Origin: Nitrosococcus halophilus Nc 4
GTDB lineage: Bacteria > Pseudomonadota > Gammaproteobacteria > Nitrosococcales > Nitrosococcaceae
Direction: 5' to 3'
Length of the DNA stretch: 64,000 nucleotides
Assembly: GCF_000024725.1 (NCBI RefSeq)
Contig: NC_013960.1
Coordinates: 434,001 to 498,000 of the forward strand
Position numbers and translations under genes: made by a program. Below the pieces are notes generated by a model that saw only the letters and a program-made list of their open reading frames with translations, was not told the DNA's origin and did no database searches. Positions 35,294 to 44,026 of the stretch are shown here, piece after piece (position 1 is the first letter of the stretch; each line of letters starts with the position of its first letter).

Positions 35294-36066
35294 TGCCTAA
35301 GCTGAAAATTGCCACCTGGAATGTCAACTCCTTGCGGGTGCGGCTGCCCCAGGTGATGGATTGGCTAGAGGCTCACCAGCCCGATATTTTGGCGCTGCAG
35401 GAAACAAAACTGAGTGATGGCGAATTTCCCCAGGAGGCGTTTGGGGATATGGGTTATCGGGCAGCGTATTCGGGCCAGAAAACCTATAATGGGGTCGCTA
35501 TCCTTTGCCGCCAAGAACCCCAGGATATCATGACCGATCTCCCTAATTTGGAAGATCCCCAGCGGCGTATTCTGGGAATTAGCCTGGGTGATATTCGCTT
35601 GCTGAATCTCTATGTTCCCAACGGCAGTGAAGTGGGATCAGAAAAATATGCCTATAAGTTAGACTGGTTGGCGCGGGTAAAAGACTATTTACAGGAGGCT
35701 TTGGCTGAGTATCCTAAGCTCATTGTCTTGGGTGATTTTAACGTGGCCCCAGGGGACGGGGATGTCCATAATCCTGAAATCTGGCACGAGACTATTCTGT
35801 GTAGTACTCCAGAGCGGGAAGCATTAGGGGAAATTCTCGATTTAGGGTTCCAGGATAGCTTTCGTTTGTTTGAGCAGGAAGGGCAATCCTTTAGTTGGTG
35901 GGATTATCGAGGAGGGGCTTTTCGCCGAAATTGGGGATTGCGTATTGATCTGATTTTAATTAGCAAAGAGTTAGTGCCAAAGTGTACAGAGTGCGTTATT
36001 GATAAAGAACCCCGCCGTTTAAAGCGCCCCTCTGATCATGCCCCGGTCATCGCAACTTTTGCTTAA
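35293..36066 (+). CDS. xth: Exodeoxyribonuclease III
   Basis: 257 residues. Conserved motifs are KIATWNVNSLRVRLPQ, LALQETKLSD (metal-binding Glu), LNLYVPNG, LGDFNVAPGDGDV (Asp/Asn), WDYRGGAF and PSDHAPVIATF (His). These are the full active site of the ExoIII/APE1 family, which cuts at abasic sites in DNA repair and trims 3' ends. The ATG overlaps the prlC stop by one base. Confidence 0.97.
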   Translation: MPKLKIATWNVNSLRVRLPQVMDWLEAHQPDILALQETKLSDGEFPQEAFGDMGYRAAYSGQKTYNGVAILCRQEPQDIMTDLPNLEDPQRRILGISLGDIRLLNLYVPNGSEVGSEKYAYKLDWLARVKDYLQEALAEYPKLIVLGDFNVAPGDGDVHNPEIWHETILCSTPEREALGEILDLGFQDSFRLFEQEGQSFSWWDYRGGAFRRNWGLRIDLILISKELVPKCTECVIDKEPRRLKRPSDHAPVIATFA

Positions 36067-36118
36067 CGTAACTCGCGAAGTTTCATCTTTAAATTAGCCT
36101 TTTAGTTATCTTCCCTCC

Positions 36119-37930
36119 GTGGGTGCCCAAAATCAAAGCGAACTAGGCGCAGAGTTAAAAACCTGGGTAAATCGCCTTTGCCAAAAAAACTTTGGCGGAG
36201 CCGGCGAGCTGCTTCGCGAAGCGGCGGAAAGAAAGGCGAAACAACTCAACAAAGTACGCAAGGAATTGGAACAGCTCACGGAAGAAACTGTGAGTAGTTT
36301 TCGGCTTGCGGGTGATGCCCACAGCAATAATTATGCTTTTGGCCAGGCGTTGGAAGTGTATGAGCGGGCATTGGAATATGTATCGAGAGAGCTTACTCCC
36401 CATTTATGGGCAGTCGTCGTGACCCAAGTGGGAAAAGCATACCATGAGCTGGGCATTCGAATTGAAGGAGTAGCGCTGCATTATCATTTTTCGGCTGCGG
36501 TGGAGAGCTACCGGCGGGCATTGGAGGTCCAGACTCAGGAACATTTGCTCCAGGATTGGGCGCGAACCCAAACCCATTTGGGGACGGCTTTGCGGGAGCA
36601 AGGGGTCCGGCTGGGGGGAGAGGCCGGGTGGCGGCTGTTAGAGAAGGCGGTGGCGGCCTATCGGCAGGCGCTAGAGGTACAAACCCGGAGGCATCTGCCC
36701 CAGGATTGGGCCTGGACCCAGACCCATTTGGGGACGGCTTTACGGGAGCAAGGGGTCCGGCTGGGGGGAGAAGCGGGGCAGCGGCTGCTAGAGGAGGCCA
36801 TAGCGGCCTACCGGCGGGCACTGGAGATCCAGACTCAGGGGCATCTGCCCCAGGATTGGGCGCGAACCCAAACCCATTTGGGGACGGCTTTGCGGGAGCA
36901 AGGGGTCCGGCTGGAGGGAGAAGCAGGGCAGCAGCTGCTAGCGGAGGCAATAGCTTCTTACCGGCGGGCATTGGAAGTGCAGACCCGGGGAGAGCTATCC
37001 CAGGATTGGGCCTGGACCCAGACCCATTTGGGGACGGCTTTGGGGGAGCAAGGGGTCCGGATAGAGGGGGAGGCCGGGTGGCAGCTACTAGAAGAGGCGG
37101 TGATTGCCTACCGGCAGGCGTTAGAGGTACAAACCCGGGGGCATCTGCCCCAGGATTGGGCTTGGACCCAGACCCATTTGGGGACGGCTTTGGGGGAGCA
37201 AGGGGTCCGGTTAGGGGGAGAGGCTGGACAGCGGCTGCTGGAAGAGGCAATAGCTTCTTACCAGGGGGCATTGGAGGTGCAGACACCTGAGACTCTTCCC
37301 GGGTATTGGATCCAAGCTCAATATCATTTAGCCCAGACTCATTTAGCGCTTGAAACCTGGTCTGAGGCAGCGGCAAGCTTTGCCCGGTTACTCCAGGTGT
37401 CCCCCGATAATGGGGAGGCCTACTATGCGGCCAGTGTGCTCTACCACGAGAAATTGTTGGCTTTTGAGGAGGCTTTTTCCCTTAGCCAGCAATGGCTCAA
37501 TTCTCATCCTGAAGACCTGGAGGCCCACAGCCAATTGGCGGAACAGTGTTTCACGACCGGTCGTTTTGCCGAGGCTGTTGAGCATTTTGCCAGGCTTTTG
37601 GCAAACCCTGAGCTTGATCCCCAGATCAAGATTCCGCTACAGGCTTTTGAGATTGCGGCGCTGTTAGGTTTGAATCAAAAGGCGGTGGTTCCACAAAAAT
37701 TCAAGGGCCTATGTGTAGCCATTGCCCACCAGCCTGAGGATTTTTCCCTTGAGTGGACATTTGGAGGTAGCAAATACTTTATCGCTCAGGCTGAACAGTT
37801 AAGCCCTTACCGTGCCTGGCTTTTGGAACTTTTCGCCGCCTTAGAAGAGAAGAACCGAAACGCTATCTTAAGTTGCCTTGGAGAGGATGTAGAGCAGGTT
37901 TCGAGTACAGCCCAAAGCCAGCCCTCCTAG
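36119..37930 (+). CDS. Tetratricopeptide-repeat protein with five near-identical 50-residue units
   Basis: 603 residues from a GTG start. After an N-terminal helical part (residues 1-135) come five copies of a 50-residue TPR unit (about residues 145-395) with the core QDWAWTQTHLGTALREQGV and a helix such as LLEEAIAAYRRALEVQTRG. They are followed by normal, diverged TPRs (residues 400-500) and an alpha-helical C-terminus. There is no signal peptide or enzyme domain. TPR arrays bind partner proteins. The repeat units are almost identical at DNA level, so the array has recently expanded or been homogenised, and copy number may vary between strains. Because 150 is divisible by 3, long spurious frames open on both strands over the array. 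Confidence 0.88.
   Translation: MGAQNQSELGAELKTWVNRLCQKNFGGAGELLREAAERKAKQLNKVRKELEQLTEETVSSFRLAGDAHSNNYAFGQALEVYERALEYVSRELTPHLWAVVVTQVGKAYHELGIRIEGVALHYHFSAAVESYRRALEVQTQEHLLQDWARTQTHLGTALREQGVRLGGEAGWRLLEKAVAAYRQALEVQTRRHLPQDWAWTQTHLGTALREQGVRLGGEAGQRLLEEAIAAYRRALEIQTQGHLPQDWARTQTHLGTALREQGVRLEGEAGQQLLAEAIASYRRALEVQTRGELSQDWAWTQTHLGTALGEQGVRIEGEAGWQLLEEAVIAYRQALEVQTRGHLPQDWAWTQTHLGTALGEQGVRLGGEAGQRLLEEAIASYQGALEVQTPETLPGYWIQAQYHLAQTHLALETWSEAAASFARLLQVSPDNGEAYYAASVLYHEKLLAFEEAFSLSQQWLNSHPEDLEAHSQLAEQCFTTGRFAEAVEHFARLLANPELDPQIKIPLQAFEIAALLGLNQKAVVPQKFKGLCVAIAHQPEDFSLEWTFGGSKYFIAQAEQLSPYRAWLLELFAALEEKNRNAILSCLGEDVEQVSSTAQSQPS
36551..37300 (+). repeat. Five tandem 150-bp units inside the TPR gene
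   Basis: The word caggattggg recurs at 36551, 36701, 36851, 37001 and 37151, exactly 150 bases apart. The following words acccatttggggacggcttt and gagcaaggggtccgg are conserved in every unit. Differences are concentrated in the helix that precedes each caggattggg. Confidence 0.95.
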
Positions 37931-37970
37931 GTGATGACCATTTGTCAAATCACGGGTAGACTCCGCTTCC

Positions 37971-39434
37971 ATGAAATACAAAGACCTGCGTGATTTTATC
38001 ACCAAGCTAGAAGCAGAAGGGGAACTGAAGCGGATTGCCGTGGAGGTTGACCCCCACCTGGAGATGACCGAGATCTGCCATCGGGTACTCCATGCGGGGG
38101 GGCCGGCCTTGCTATTCGAGCGCCCCAAGGGCGCCTCGATGCCGGTGCTTGGCAATTTATTTGGGACCTCGCGGCGGGTGGCCTTGGGCATGGGGGAGGA
38201 CTCGGTGGCCGCCTTACGGGAAGTAGGCAAACTCCTTGCTTTTCTTAAGGAGCCCGATCCGCCCCGGGGCATGAAGGAAGCCTGGCGAACTCTCCCGATT
38301 TTTAAAAAAGTACTGGATATGGCGCCCAAAGTCGTGCGCTCCGCTCCTTGCCAAGAGGTAGTCCTTGAAGGTTCCCAGGTGGATTTAGGTCGACTGCCTA
38401 TCCAGACCTGTTGGCCAGGTGATGCTGCCCCTTTGATTACCTGGGGATTGGTGGTGACCAAAGGGCCCTATAAAGAACGGCAGAATATGGGCATCTATCG
38501 CCAACAAGTGTTGGGTCCTAATCGGGTCATCATGCGTTGGCTGGCTCACCGTGGCGGGGCGCTGGATTTTCAAGCTTGGCAACAGGCCCATCCCGGCGAA
38601 CCTTTTCCGATAGCGGTCGCTTTAGGGGCAGACCCGGCGACTATCCTGGGCGCCGTGACTCCGGTACCGGATACCTTGTCGGAATATGCCTTTGCGGGAT
38701 TGTTGCGGGGGTCTAAAACCGAACTGACCCGTTGTCTGGGGAGTGAGTTGCAGGTTCCTGCTAGCGCTGAGATCGTGTTAGAAGGTTATTTAAAGCCAGG
38801 CGATGACGCTGATGAAGGTCCATTCGGCGATCATACCGGGTACTACAACGAGGTAGAACGTTTTCCCGTATTTACCATTGAGCGTCTTACCCATCGGCGT
38901 GATCCTATTTACCACAGCACCTATACGGGGCGTCCCCCCGATGAGCCTGCTATTTTGGGGGTAGCCTTAAATGAGGTATTTACCCCTATTTTGCAAAAGC
39001 AGTTTCCAGAGATTGTGGATTTTTATTTGCCTCCTGAAGGTTGTTCTTACCGGCTCGCCGTGGTGACCATGAAGAAGCAATATCCTGGGCATGCGAAGCG
39101 GGTTATGTTGGGGGTTTGGTCTTTCCTTCGCCAATTTATGTATACCAAATTTGTGATTGTCACAGACCAGGATATCAATGCCAGGGACTGGAAGGATGTG
39201 ATTTGGGCTATGACGACCCGCATGGATCCAGCACGAGATTGTGTGATGATTGAAAATACGCCCATTGATTATTTGGATTTTGCCTCTCCCGTTTCGGGAC
39301 TCGGTTCCAAGATCGGCTTTGATGCCACCCATAAATGGAAGGGTGAAACCCAGCGTGAATGGGGCCAGCCTATCGTCATGGATGAAGCAGTCAAGCGGCG
39401 AGTTGACGAGATATGGGATCGCTTAGGCTTCTGA
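37971..39434 (+). CDS. ubiD: UbiD-family decarboxylase (4-hydroxy-3-polyprenylbenzoate decarboxylase)
   Basis: 487 residues, normal length. It starts [20 protein letters not shown] and contains [45 protein letters not shown] (with the Glu of the prenyl-FMN active site region) and [20 protein letters not shown]. The enzyme decarboxylates the ubiquinone precursor with prenylated FMN made by UbiX, which is not in this window. The last bases of the gene run directly into an IS605-type remnant; the family C-terminus ([10 protein letters not shown]) appears complete. Confidence 0.97.
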   Translation: MKYKDLRDFITKLEAEGELKRIAVEVDPHLEMTEICHRVLHAGGPALLFERPKGASMPVLGNLFGTSRRVALGMGEDSVAALREVGKLLAFLKEPDPPRGMKEAWRTLPIFKKVLDMAPKVVRSAPCQEVVLEGSQVDLGRLPIQTCWPGDAAPLITWGLVVTKGPYKERQNMGIYRQQVLGPNRVIMRWLAHRGGALDFQAWQQAHPGEPFPIAVALGADPATILGAVTPVPDTLSEYAFAGLLRGSKTELTRCLGSELQVPASAEIVLEGYLKPGDDADEGPFGDHTGYYNEVERFPVFTIERLTHRRDPIYHSTYTGRPPDEPAILGVALNEVFTPILQKQFPEIVDFYLPPEGCSYRLAVVTMKKQYPGHAKRVMLGVWSFLRQFMYTKFVIVTDQDINARDWKDVIWAMTTRMDPARDCVMIENTPIDYLDFASPVSGLGSKIGFDATHKWKGETQREWGQPIVMDEAVKRRVDEIWDRLGF

Positions 39435-39712
39435 CATTCCCCGCCCTTCGGGCGAGGGTTCTTGAATCGCTCCAAGAACTTCCTGTTGTTTACTAATCCT
39501 CCGCCCAAAGCCCCTTCCTTCAGGGAGGGGATGTAGGGCGGTTCTGTTCGTGTATAATGTTCTTTGTTGGTTGTGCTGTTGCTGCACATCTCCTCCTGTC
39601 TAGTTTTAAGCGGGGGCAGGGTTGAAGTAAGTGGCTTTCCAGAGGCCATGCGCTCGGGCATGGGCGTCCGCGCTAGGGAATCCTCTTCCTTAAAGGGAGA
39701 GGTGGATGTCAA
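39432..39712 (+). mobile_element. Remnant of an IS200/IS605-type (tnpB) element
   Basis: This 280-base stretch contains three hairpins of the type found at IS605/IS1341 ends: near 39441-39460 (ccccgccc-ttc-gggcgaggg), 39508-39530 (ccccttcc-ttca-gggagggg) and 39681-39702 (cctcttcc-ttaaa-gggagagg). The last is followed by tggatgtcaa, a common right-end terminus. Upstream of it a degraded frame reads VEVSGFPEAMRSGMGV then RARESSSLKGEVDVKN, resembling the C-terminal tail of TnpB that overlaps the guide RNA. The transposase body is gone. The first hairpin is in the opposite orientation, so two element ends may be combined here. Confidence 0.7.
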
Positions 39713-40326
39713 AAACTGATCTAAGAAACGTTATGACCAATACTCCGTGGGATGCCCGCCTTGCCGCCTTAATCGTTCGGCCACTTTGTAACAGTTGGGT
39801 AACACCTAACCATTTGACAACCTTGCGGTTGGTGACAGGGCTTGGGGCGGCGTTATGTTTTGGGAGCGGTGAATGGCTCAACCTAGCTGCCTGGTTGTGG
39901 GTGATGTCTACCTTTCTCGATCATACCGACGGTGAATTGGCGCGCATGAGTGGTAAGCAATCCCGAGGAGGTCATTTCTATGATCTGGTGACGGATGCGG
40001 TGGCCACCATTGGCTTATTCATTGGTATTGGCTGGGGCCTCACCAGTTCCCACCTGGGGGAATGGACTCCCCTGATGGGCGGGGTAGCAGGGATTGCCAT
40101 CGCTATCATTTTTCATTTTCGTAACGAAATAGAGCAGCAGTCTGGGAAGGTAGCGACGAAACAACCCGGTTTTGCAGGTTTTGAGCCTGAAGATACCTTA
40201 TATTTGCTACCGCTGATTACTTGGTTAGATGGCTTAATTTTATTTCTCCTAGCAGCGACCTTAATTACGCCTATCATCGCTATTGTGGTAGGGTGGCAAT
40301 ACCTTACTCAGCCCCATAAGATGTAG
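39706..40326 (+). CDS. CDP-alcohol phosphatidyltransferase family membrane protein
   Basis: 206 residues. The signature D-G-x2-A-R-x8-G-x3-D-x3-D is present in HTDGELARMSGKQSRGG plus FYDLVTD. Hydrophobic segments surround it (LNLAAWLWVMSTFL; VATIGLFIGIGWGL; LILFLLAATLITPII). Such enzymes exchange CMP on CDP-diacylglycerol or CDP-alcohols for another alcohol in phospholipid or archaetidyl-type lipid synthesis; the acceptor is unknown. The ATG at 39706 and its ribosome binding site gggagaggtgg lie inside the right end of the IS605-type remnant. The first nine residues (MSKTDLRNV) would then be IS-derived or added. A second ATG at 39733 (MTNTPWDARLA) is probably the original start. Confidence 0.9.
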   Translation: MSKTDLRNVMTNTPWDARLAALIVRPLCNSWVTPNHLTTLRLVTGLGAALCFGSGEWLNLAAWLWVMSTFLDHTDGELARMSGKQSRGGHFYDLVTDAVATIGLFIGIGWGLTSSHLGEWTPLMGGVAGIAIAIIFHFRNEIEQQSGKVATKQPGFAGFEPEDTLYLLPLITWLDGLILFLLAATLITPIIAIVVGWQYLTQPHKM

Positions 40327-40468
40327 CTTAGGCACGAATTATGCGTAATAGTTTTATGGGAACGGCAATCACTATAATAAATTTCAAAGCGTCAGTGGTT
40401 TTGGGCTGAGTTGCAGTTGGTTGATTGTGGGTGCTAAGGTGCTTACTGCTCTGGGGGTAAAATCGAAA

Positions 40469-40756
40469 ATGTCATGCTTTCTTAGCAAAAAAATAGAACG
40501 TCGCCGAAATCCGAGAAAGCGGGCTGGGGTTAGGGTTTATTTATCCTGGCCAGGACAGCAGCCACAGCGTTGCCAGGTGATCAATCTCAGTGTGACGGGA
40601 GCATTTGTCGAAGTCGGGCCGTTACGAATTCCTGAAGATAGGATTATCAAATTGGTTTTTGTGCTCTCGGCAGACTCCTTGATTAAGATGCACCATCTAT
40701 CCGCTACGGTGGTGCACCGTTCTCAGGAAGGGATTGGGCTGATGTTTCAGCAATGA
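40469..40756 (+). CDS. PilZ-domain protein
   Basis: 95 residues from ATG 40469 (MSCFLSKKIERRRNPRKRAG), with ggggg upstream. PilZ signatures are RRRNPRKRA (RxxxR, cyclic di-GMP-binding arginines), then VINLSVTGAFVE (the D/N-x-S-x-x-G motif in the form NLSVTG) and GIGLMF near the end. It probably binds cyclic di-GMP as a stand-alone receptor. An upstream TTG at 40421 would add 16 residues but has no ribosome binding site. Confidence 0.82.
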   Translation: MSCFLSKKIERRRNPRKRAGVRVYLSWPGQQPQRCQVINLSVTGAFVEVGPLRIPEDRIIKLVFVLSADSLIKMHHLSATVVHRSQEGIGLMFQQ

Positions 40757-40854
40757 TTCTCGGTCCCATTCCTGAGTGAGGAAATTCCGATTTAGGGTCC
40801 GGCTGAATTTTAATGGGCCTGGTTACGCCTGTCCCCAGTTCAGTAGGGCTCCTT

Positions 40855-41100
40855 CTAATGGGAACCACTGTCGATAGATTGCCCGTCGACCTCCTTGAGG
40901 GTGTCTAGGCGGATGGTTTCGCCTGAACCCAACACTGCAAACTCCTCTTGATGCTTGGTGTAAATATCAGCAATTGTATCCAGCGTTTCAATGATTTTGC
41001 CATCAGCGGTTTGGTAAACGATTCGGCACCGTTTGCTAAGCGTGGCGAGTGCTTCAAGGTGATCATGACAATTGCAGTTTATGGGGACATAATCGGTCAT
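40855..41100 (-). CDS. rof: Rho-binding antiterminator (Rof) family protein
   Basis: 81 residues. It begins MTDYVPINCNCHDHLEALAT and continues CRIVYQTADGKIIE and a small Sm-like beta barrel (TIADIYTKHQEEFAVLGSGE; IRLDTLKEVDG). Rof/YaeO binds Rho and blocks its RNA loading, reducing Rho-dependent termination. Family length is about 85 residues, so it is complete. Ribosome binding site gaggg precedes the ATG. It is next to, and in the same direction as, the glycosidase-like gene but 33 bases downstream of it. Confidence 0.88.
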   Translation of the reverse strand: MTDYVPINCNCHDHLEALATLSKRCRIVYQTADGKIIETLDTIADIYTKHQEEFAVLGSGETIRLDTLKEVDGQSIDSGSH

Positions 41101-41133
41101 GTTTATACGCCCTCGTAATAGAAGTTCTTCAGG

Positions 41134-42423
41134 TTATGCTAAGGGCTTGTATTTTAGTCGGCGCCGTGATGAAAGAACAGAGCGTTCAGGAAAATGGGCG
41201 TCAAAATTTGATGGGCCTTTGCCTTTTGAGGCCGCTTCCCCATACAAAATATGGTAATTCAGGATAAACATTGCTGCATTCCATGATTGGCCGGGCATGC
41301 CCATGGGTTTTCCTGTTTCGCCATGAAACCACTCGTTGAATTGCCATTCATTGACTTGATGGCTTGCTGCTACCTTAAGCAGGGTTTTTCTGGCCTTTCC
41401 CCCCATCCCTAACCGGGCGAGGAGTAGGACCCAGAAGCTACCAATAAAAGGCCAAATACCCCCATTATGGTATTGATAGGGATAATTCTGTTGGTGGCGT
41501 TGCATATAAGTGCGCCAGAGGGGATTTTCTTGGTGGATGGGTATCCCGACTACCCGCACCGGAAACGGATGATCGATACCAAGCTTGCTGAGGGCAGCAT
41601 GAATTTCTTTGCGCCATCGTGAATCTTCAGGCAAGTTGAGTAGCAACGCTAGGATGTTGCCGAACACGTCGATTTCCTCGCCCCAGAAGGAAAAGTTTAT
41701 GAAGCTAAGATAGGTTTGCCGGGAGTTGCATTTATTTCGAATATAATGGGCTAAAAGACGGGCGCGGCGATGTTTGATGAACTGCTGCCGAAAGGGGAAA
41801 AACAGGGCATTGAAATAATAGTGAGTCTGCTCTAGGCAGGGCAATTGGTAGAGTTTTTTGACATAAAACCACAGAGCGTTGGTATATAGCACAAAACCTG
41901 ATCTGGGCATAATGTCTGCCCAGTCACTCGCTTCATTTTGCTGTAGTAGGAAAAAAGTTTGATGCTCTTGGCACAGGAGCCAGTTAAGCGCCCTTTGCAC
42001 CGCCGTGTTGAGTTCTTCTCCTAGTTTGATTTCAGGCCGGTGTTGGTCCACATAGTTCAGGGCGATTAGCCACCAGAGGGTGGCATCGATACAGCCTGAG
42101 TACCAAAAATCCACCTCCTTGAGGTCCGGTTTAACATATTTGGGAATTTGACCATTGGGCGCTTGATGCTTGGCTAGGGTGAGCAGGCCATTAACAGCAG
42201 TTCCGATTAAGTCAGGCTGTCCCGAGGCGATTAACCCCAAGGTGCAGATGGCCGCATCTCGTCCGAAGATTGCGGTGTAATGCCGATTGGAGGCTTTTTC
42301 AGTAGGTGTACATGCCATGATTCCCGCAGGGGCGGAGTTACGGCGTAACAGTGCTAGGGAATATTGATAGCATTGTTCTAGAAGATCTTCTGTCCTGCGA
42401 TGCTCCGGGTTTAAAGGTGGCAT
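41134..42423 (-). CDS. Amylo-alpha-1,6-glucosidase / GH100-invertase-like protein
   Basis: 429 residues. An alpha/alpha six-barrel is suggested by FGRDAAICTLGLIASGQPDL, NGQIPKYVKPDL, VDFWYSGCIDATLWWLIAL, ASDWADIMPRSGFVLYTNAL, YHNGGIWPFIGSFWVLLL and EWFHGETGKPMGMPGQSW. The SDWAD and NGGIWP segments resemble neutral/alkaline invertases (GH100); the RDA region resembles the debranching glucosidase group (GH133). It is cytosolic (no signal peptide) and probably acts on sucrose or alpha-glucan side chains. Which of the two cannot be decided by eye. No sucrose synthase or glycogen gene is nearby. Ribosome binding site aaggag lies 11 bases before the ATG. Confidence 0.8.
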   Translation of the reverse strand: MPPLNPEHRRTEDLLEQCYQYSLALLRRNSAPAGIMACTPTEKASNRHYTAIFGRDAAICTLGLIASGQPDLIGTAVNGLLTLAKHQAPNGQIPKYVKPDLKEVDFWYSGCIDATLWWLIALNYVDQHRPEIKLGEELNTAVQRALNWLLCQEHQTFFLLQQNEASDWADIMPRSGFVLYTNALWFYVKKLYQLPCLEQTHYYFNALFFPFRQQFIKHRRARLLAHYIRNKCNSRQTYLSFINFSFWGEEIDVFGNILALLLNLPEDSRWRKEIHAALSKLGIDHPFPVRVVGIPIHQENPLWRTYMQRHQQNYPYQYHNGGIWPFIGSFWVLLLARLGMGGKARKTLLKVAASHQVNEWQFNEWFHGETGKPMGMPGQSWNAAMFILNYHILYGEAASKGKGPSNFDAHFPERSVLSSRRRLKYKPLA

Positions 42424-42587
42424 CCTGTCTTCGCTCCTTATTTTTTCCTTATAGGCGCTTTCATGAGTCTGCGGATAAGTTAGGTGAGGGGGGCCTAGAA
42501 TTTGGTTTGGCGAAGGCTATACTTGATTTTTGTATTTTAAATGACTCCATAAGCTTTAAAAGTAAAAATTTTCGGGGGAAAAATAAC

Positions 42588-43052
42588 ATGAAGCGATTAG
42601 CCTTCTATACCATTGGGTTTGCCTGCCTCGCCTTTGGGATAGCTACCCCGGGTTGGGCTGAGGAGACTCGTTGTATTTCTATTAGCGGGGCGATTGCCGG
42701 GAGCATCGTTGGACCCACTTCTGTGCTGGGCACAGTCACCGGCTCCCTTCAAGGAGCCACCCAGGCGACCATTACTAAGCAGGAAAAGGGCGAAGACAGA
42801 GTAGATTTGGAGCTAAAACATATTTTTGTGACGGAAAGCCGCGATACTCTTCAGACCAGGGATAAAGCCCTGTGGATTCCTATACCTGGCAGGAGTGGGG
42901 TGTACCACATGAGTACCCAATATAAGGTGACCGGGGGCACGGGAAGGTTTGCTGAAGCTACAGGGACCTTTAAGAACCACGGAGAGGCGGATACCCATCA
43001 GGGTCTAGTGACCCTGGCTTATAGTGGTCAAATCTGTGGTGTTGCGCCATAG
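42588..43052 (+). CDS. Exported protein of unknown function (allene-oxide-cyclase-like barrel suspected)
   Basis: 154 residues from ATG 42588 after cggggg. A signal peptide ends at GWA (LAFYTIGFACLAFGIATPGW then A). The mature part has two cysteines (ETRCISIS at the start and GQICGVAP at the end), well placed for one disulfide. The segment YKVTGGTGRFAEATGTFKNH is a motif I associate with secreted beta-barrel proteins of the allene oxide cyclase/dirigent type; function remains unknown. The gene is divergent from the glycosidase-like gene. Confidence 0.65.
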   Translation: MKRLAFYTIGFACLAFGIATPGWAEETRCISISGAIAGSIVGPTSVLGTVTGSLQGATQATITKQEKGEDRVDLELKHIFVTESRDTLQTRDKALWIPIPGRSGVYHMSTQYKVTGGTGRFAEATGTFKNHGEADTHQGLVTLAYSGQICGVAP

Positions 43053-43080
43053 GGGCTGGAGAGAGCCGAATAGCGGATTT

Positions 43081-43842
43081 TTATGAAGGGTTTAGAATCC
43101 AGTCTACGGCTTCTTCAATATTATTTTGGAGAACGGTGCCAGGCGGCTGGATAGTGGCCTCGTCGCCAGGACGGTACTTGCCGGTTTTCACCAGTACGGC
43201 TTGGAGGCCTGCTTTCAGCGCCCCTTCCACGTCGGCTTTAGCATCATCGCCGACCATGACTGTTTCCTGGGGGAGGCACCCGAGACTTTCCACCGCACTG
43301 TGAAAAAATTCTTTTGCCGGTTTGCCTAGGATGATCCCTTGAACATTTGCGGCATACTCCAGGGCTCTAAGGAAGGGACCTGCATCCAAGCTTAACCCCT
43401 CGGCTTCTTGGAAATAACGATTATTTCCCACCGCCAGCAAGGGCGCTCCAGTAAGCAGCACCCGGAAAGCCCCATTCAGTCGGGGGTAAGTAAAGGCGTG
43501 GCCGGCATCTCCGAGCACCACGGCGTTGGGTTCGGTTTGGGGAAAATCGGCAAATTCCGGCGTTAAGTCGGGATGGATCACCAGGTAGGGGCGGAGTTGA
43601 TGGGTTTCTAAATAACGGCGAATCGCCAAGGGTGCAGTGAAAATTTCATCGACTGAAATGTCAAATCCCATAGCCCTGAGCTTGCTATGGATGGTGCGTC
43701 CCGTACTGCGGGAGGTATTGGTTAGATAGCGCACCGGTAACCCGGACTTCCTCAGTCGCGTCAGTGCCTTGAGTGCTCCAGGTACTATCTGTTCACCCAC
43801 ATAAAGGACACCGCTTAAGTCAAGCAGAACGCCTTTAATCAT
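43081..43842 (-). CDS. HAD-superfamily sugar/nucleotide phosphatase (NagD-type, HDHD2-like)
   Basis: 253 residues. HAD motif I is LLDLSGVLYVG: the nucleophile Asp is present, but the second Asp of the usual DxD is replaced by Ser, as in the HDHD2/TIGR01458 subgroup. Motif II is LTNTSRST, and motifs III/IV are GKPAKEFF and VMVGDDAKADVEGA. A type IIA cap domain lies in the middle (FTAPLAIRRYLE; VVLGDAGHAFTY). The substrate is unknown. It is a single gene with a dispersed repeat upstream. Confidence 0.9.
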   Translation of the reverse strand: MIKGVLLDLSGVLYVGEQIVPGALKALTRLRKSGLPVRYLTNTSRSTGRTIHSKLRAMGFDISVDEIFTAPLAIRRYLETHQLRPYLVIHPDLTPEFADFPQTEPNAVVLGDAGHAFTYPRLNGAFRVLLTGAPLLAVGNNRYFQEAEGLSLDAGPFLRALEYAANVQGIILGKPAKEFFHSAVESLGCLPQETVMVGDDAKADVEGALKAGLQAVLVKTGKYRPGDEATIQPPGTVLQNNIEEAVDWILNPS

Positions 43843-43862
43843 TGCATGCCCTCATACTTAGC

Positions 43863-44020
43863 CTGGATTTTTCACCACCAAGACACAAAGGACACGAAGG
43901 TGAAGGAACCTCAGTCAGTTGGGAGAGACTAATGGAGATGTTCATCTCTAATGAAGTAAATTGTTCTAATGCATCTAAGTTTATGATTTCTTTGTGACTT
44001 TGTGGTGATCTCATGAATTG
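43863..44020 (+). repeat. Dispersed repeat with inverted ends, copy 2
   Basis: Starts ctggatttttcaccaccaag and ends ctttgtggtgatctcatgaat, like the copy at 13668-13826. The middle is less well conserved. Both copies lie in gaps beside leftward genes. Confidence 0.7.
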
Positions 44021-44026
44021 TCCGGG

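Noticed and set aside
36393-37376. 327-codon reverse frame (Pro-rich) and a 244-codon forward frame (Gly-rich) over the TPR repeats
   Set aside because: Repeat units of 150 bases keep all frames open once one is open; the proline- and glycine-rich translations are by-products of the TPR codons.
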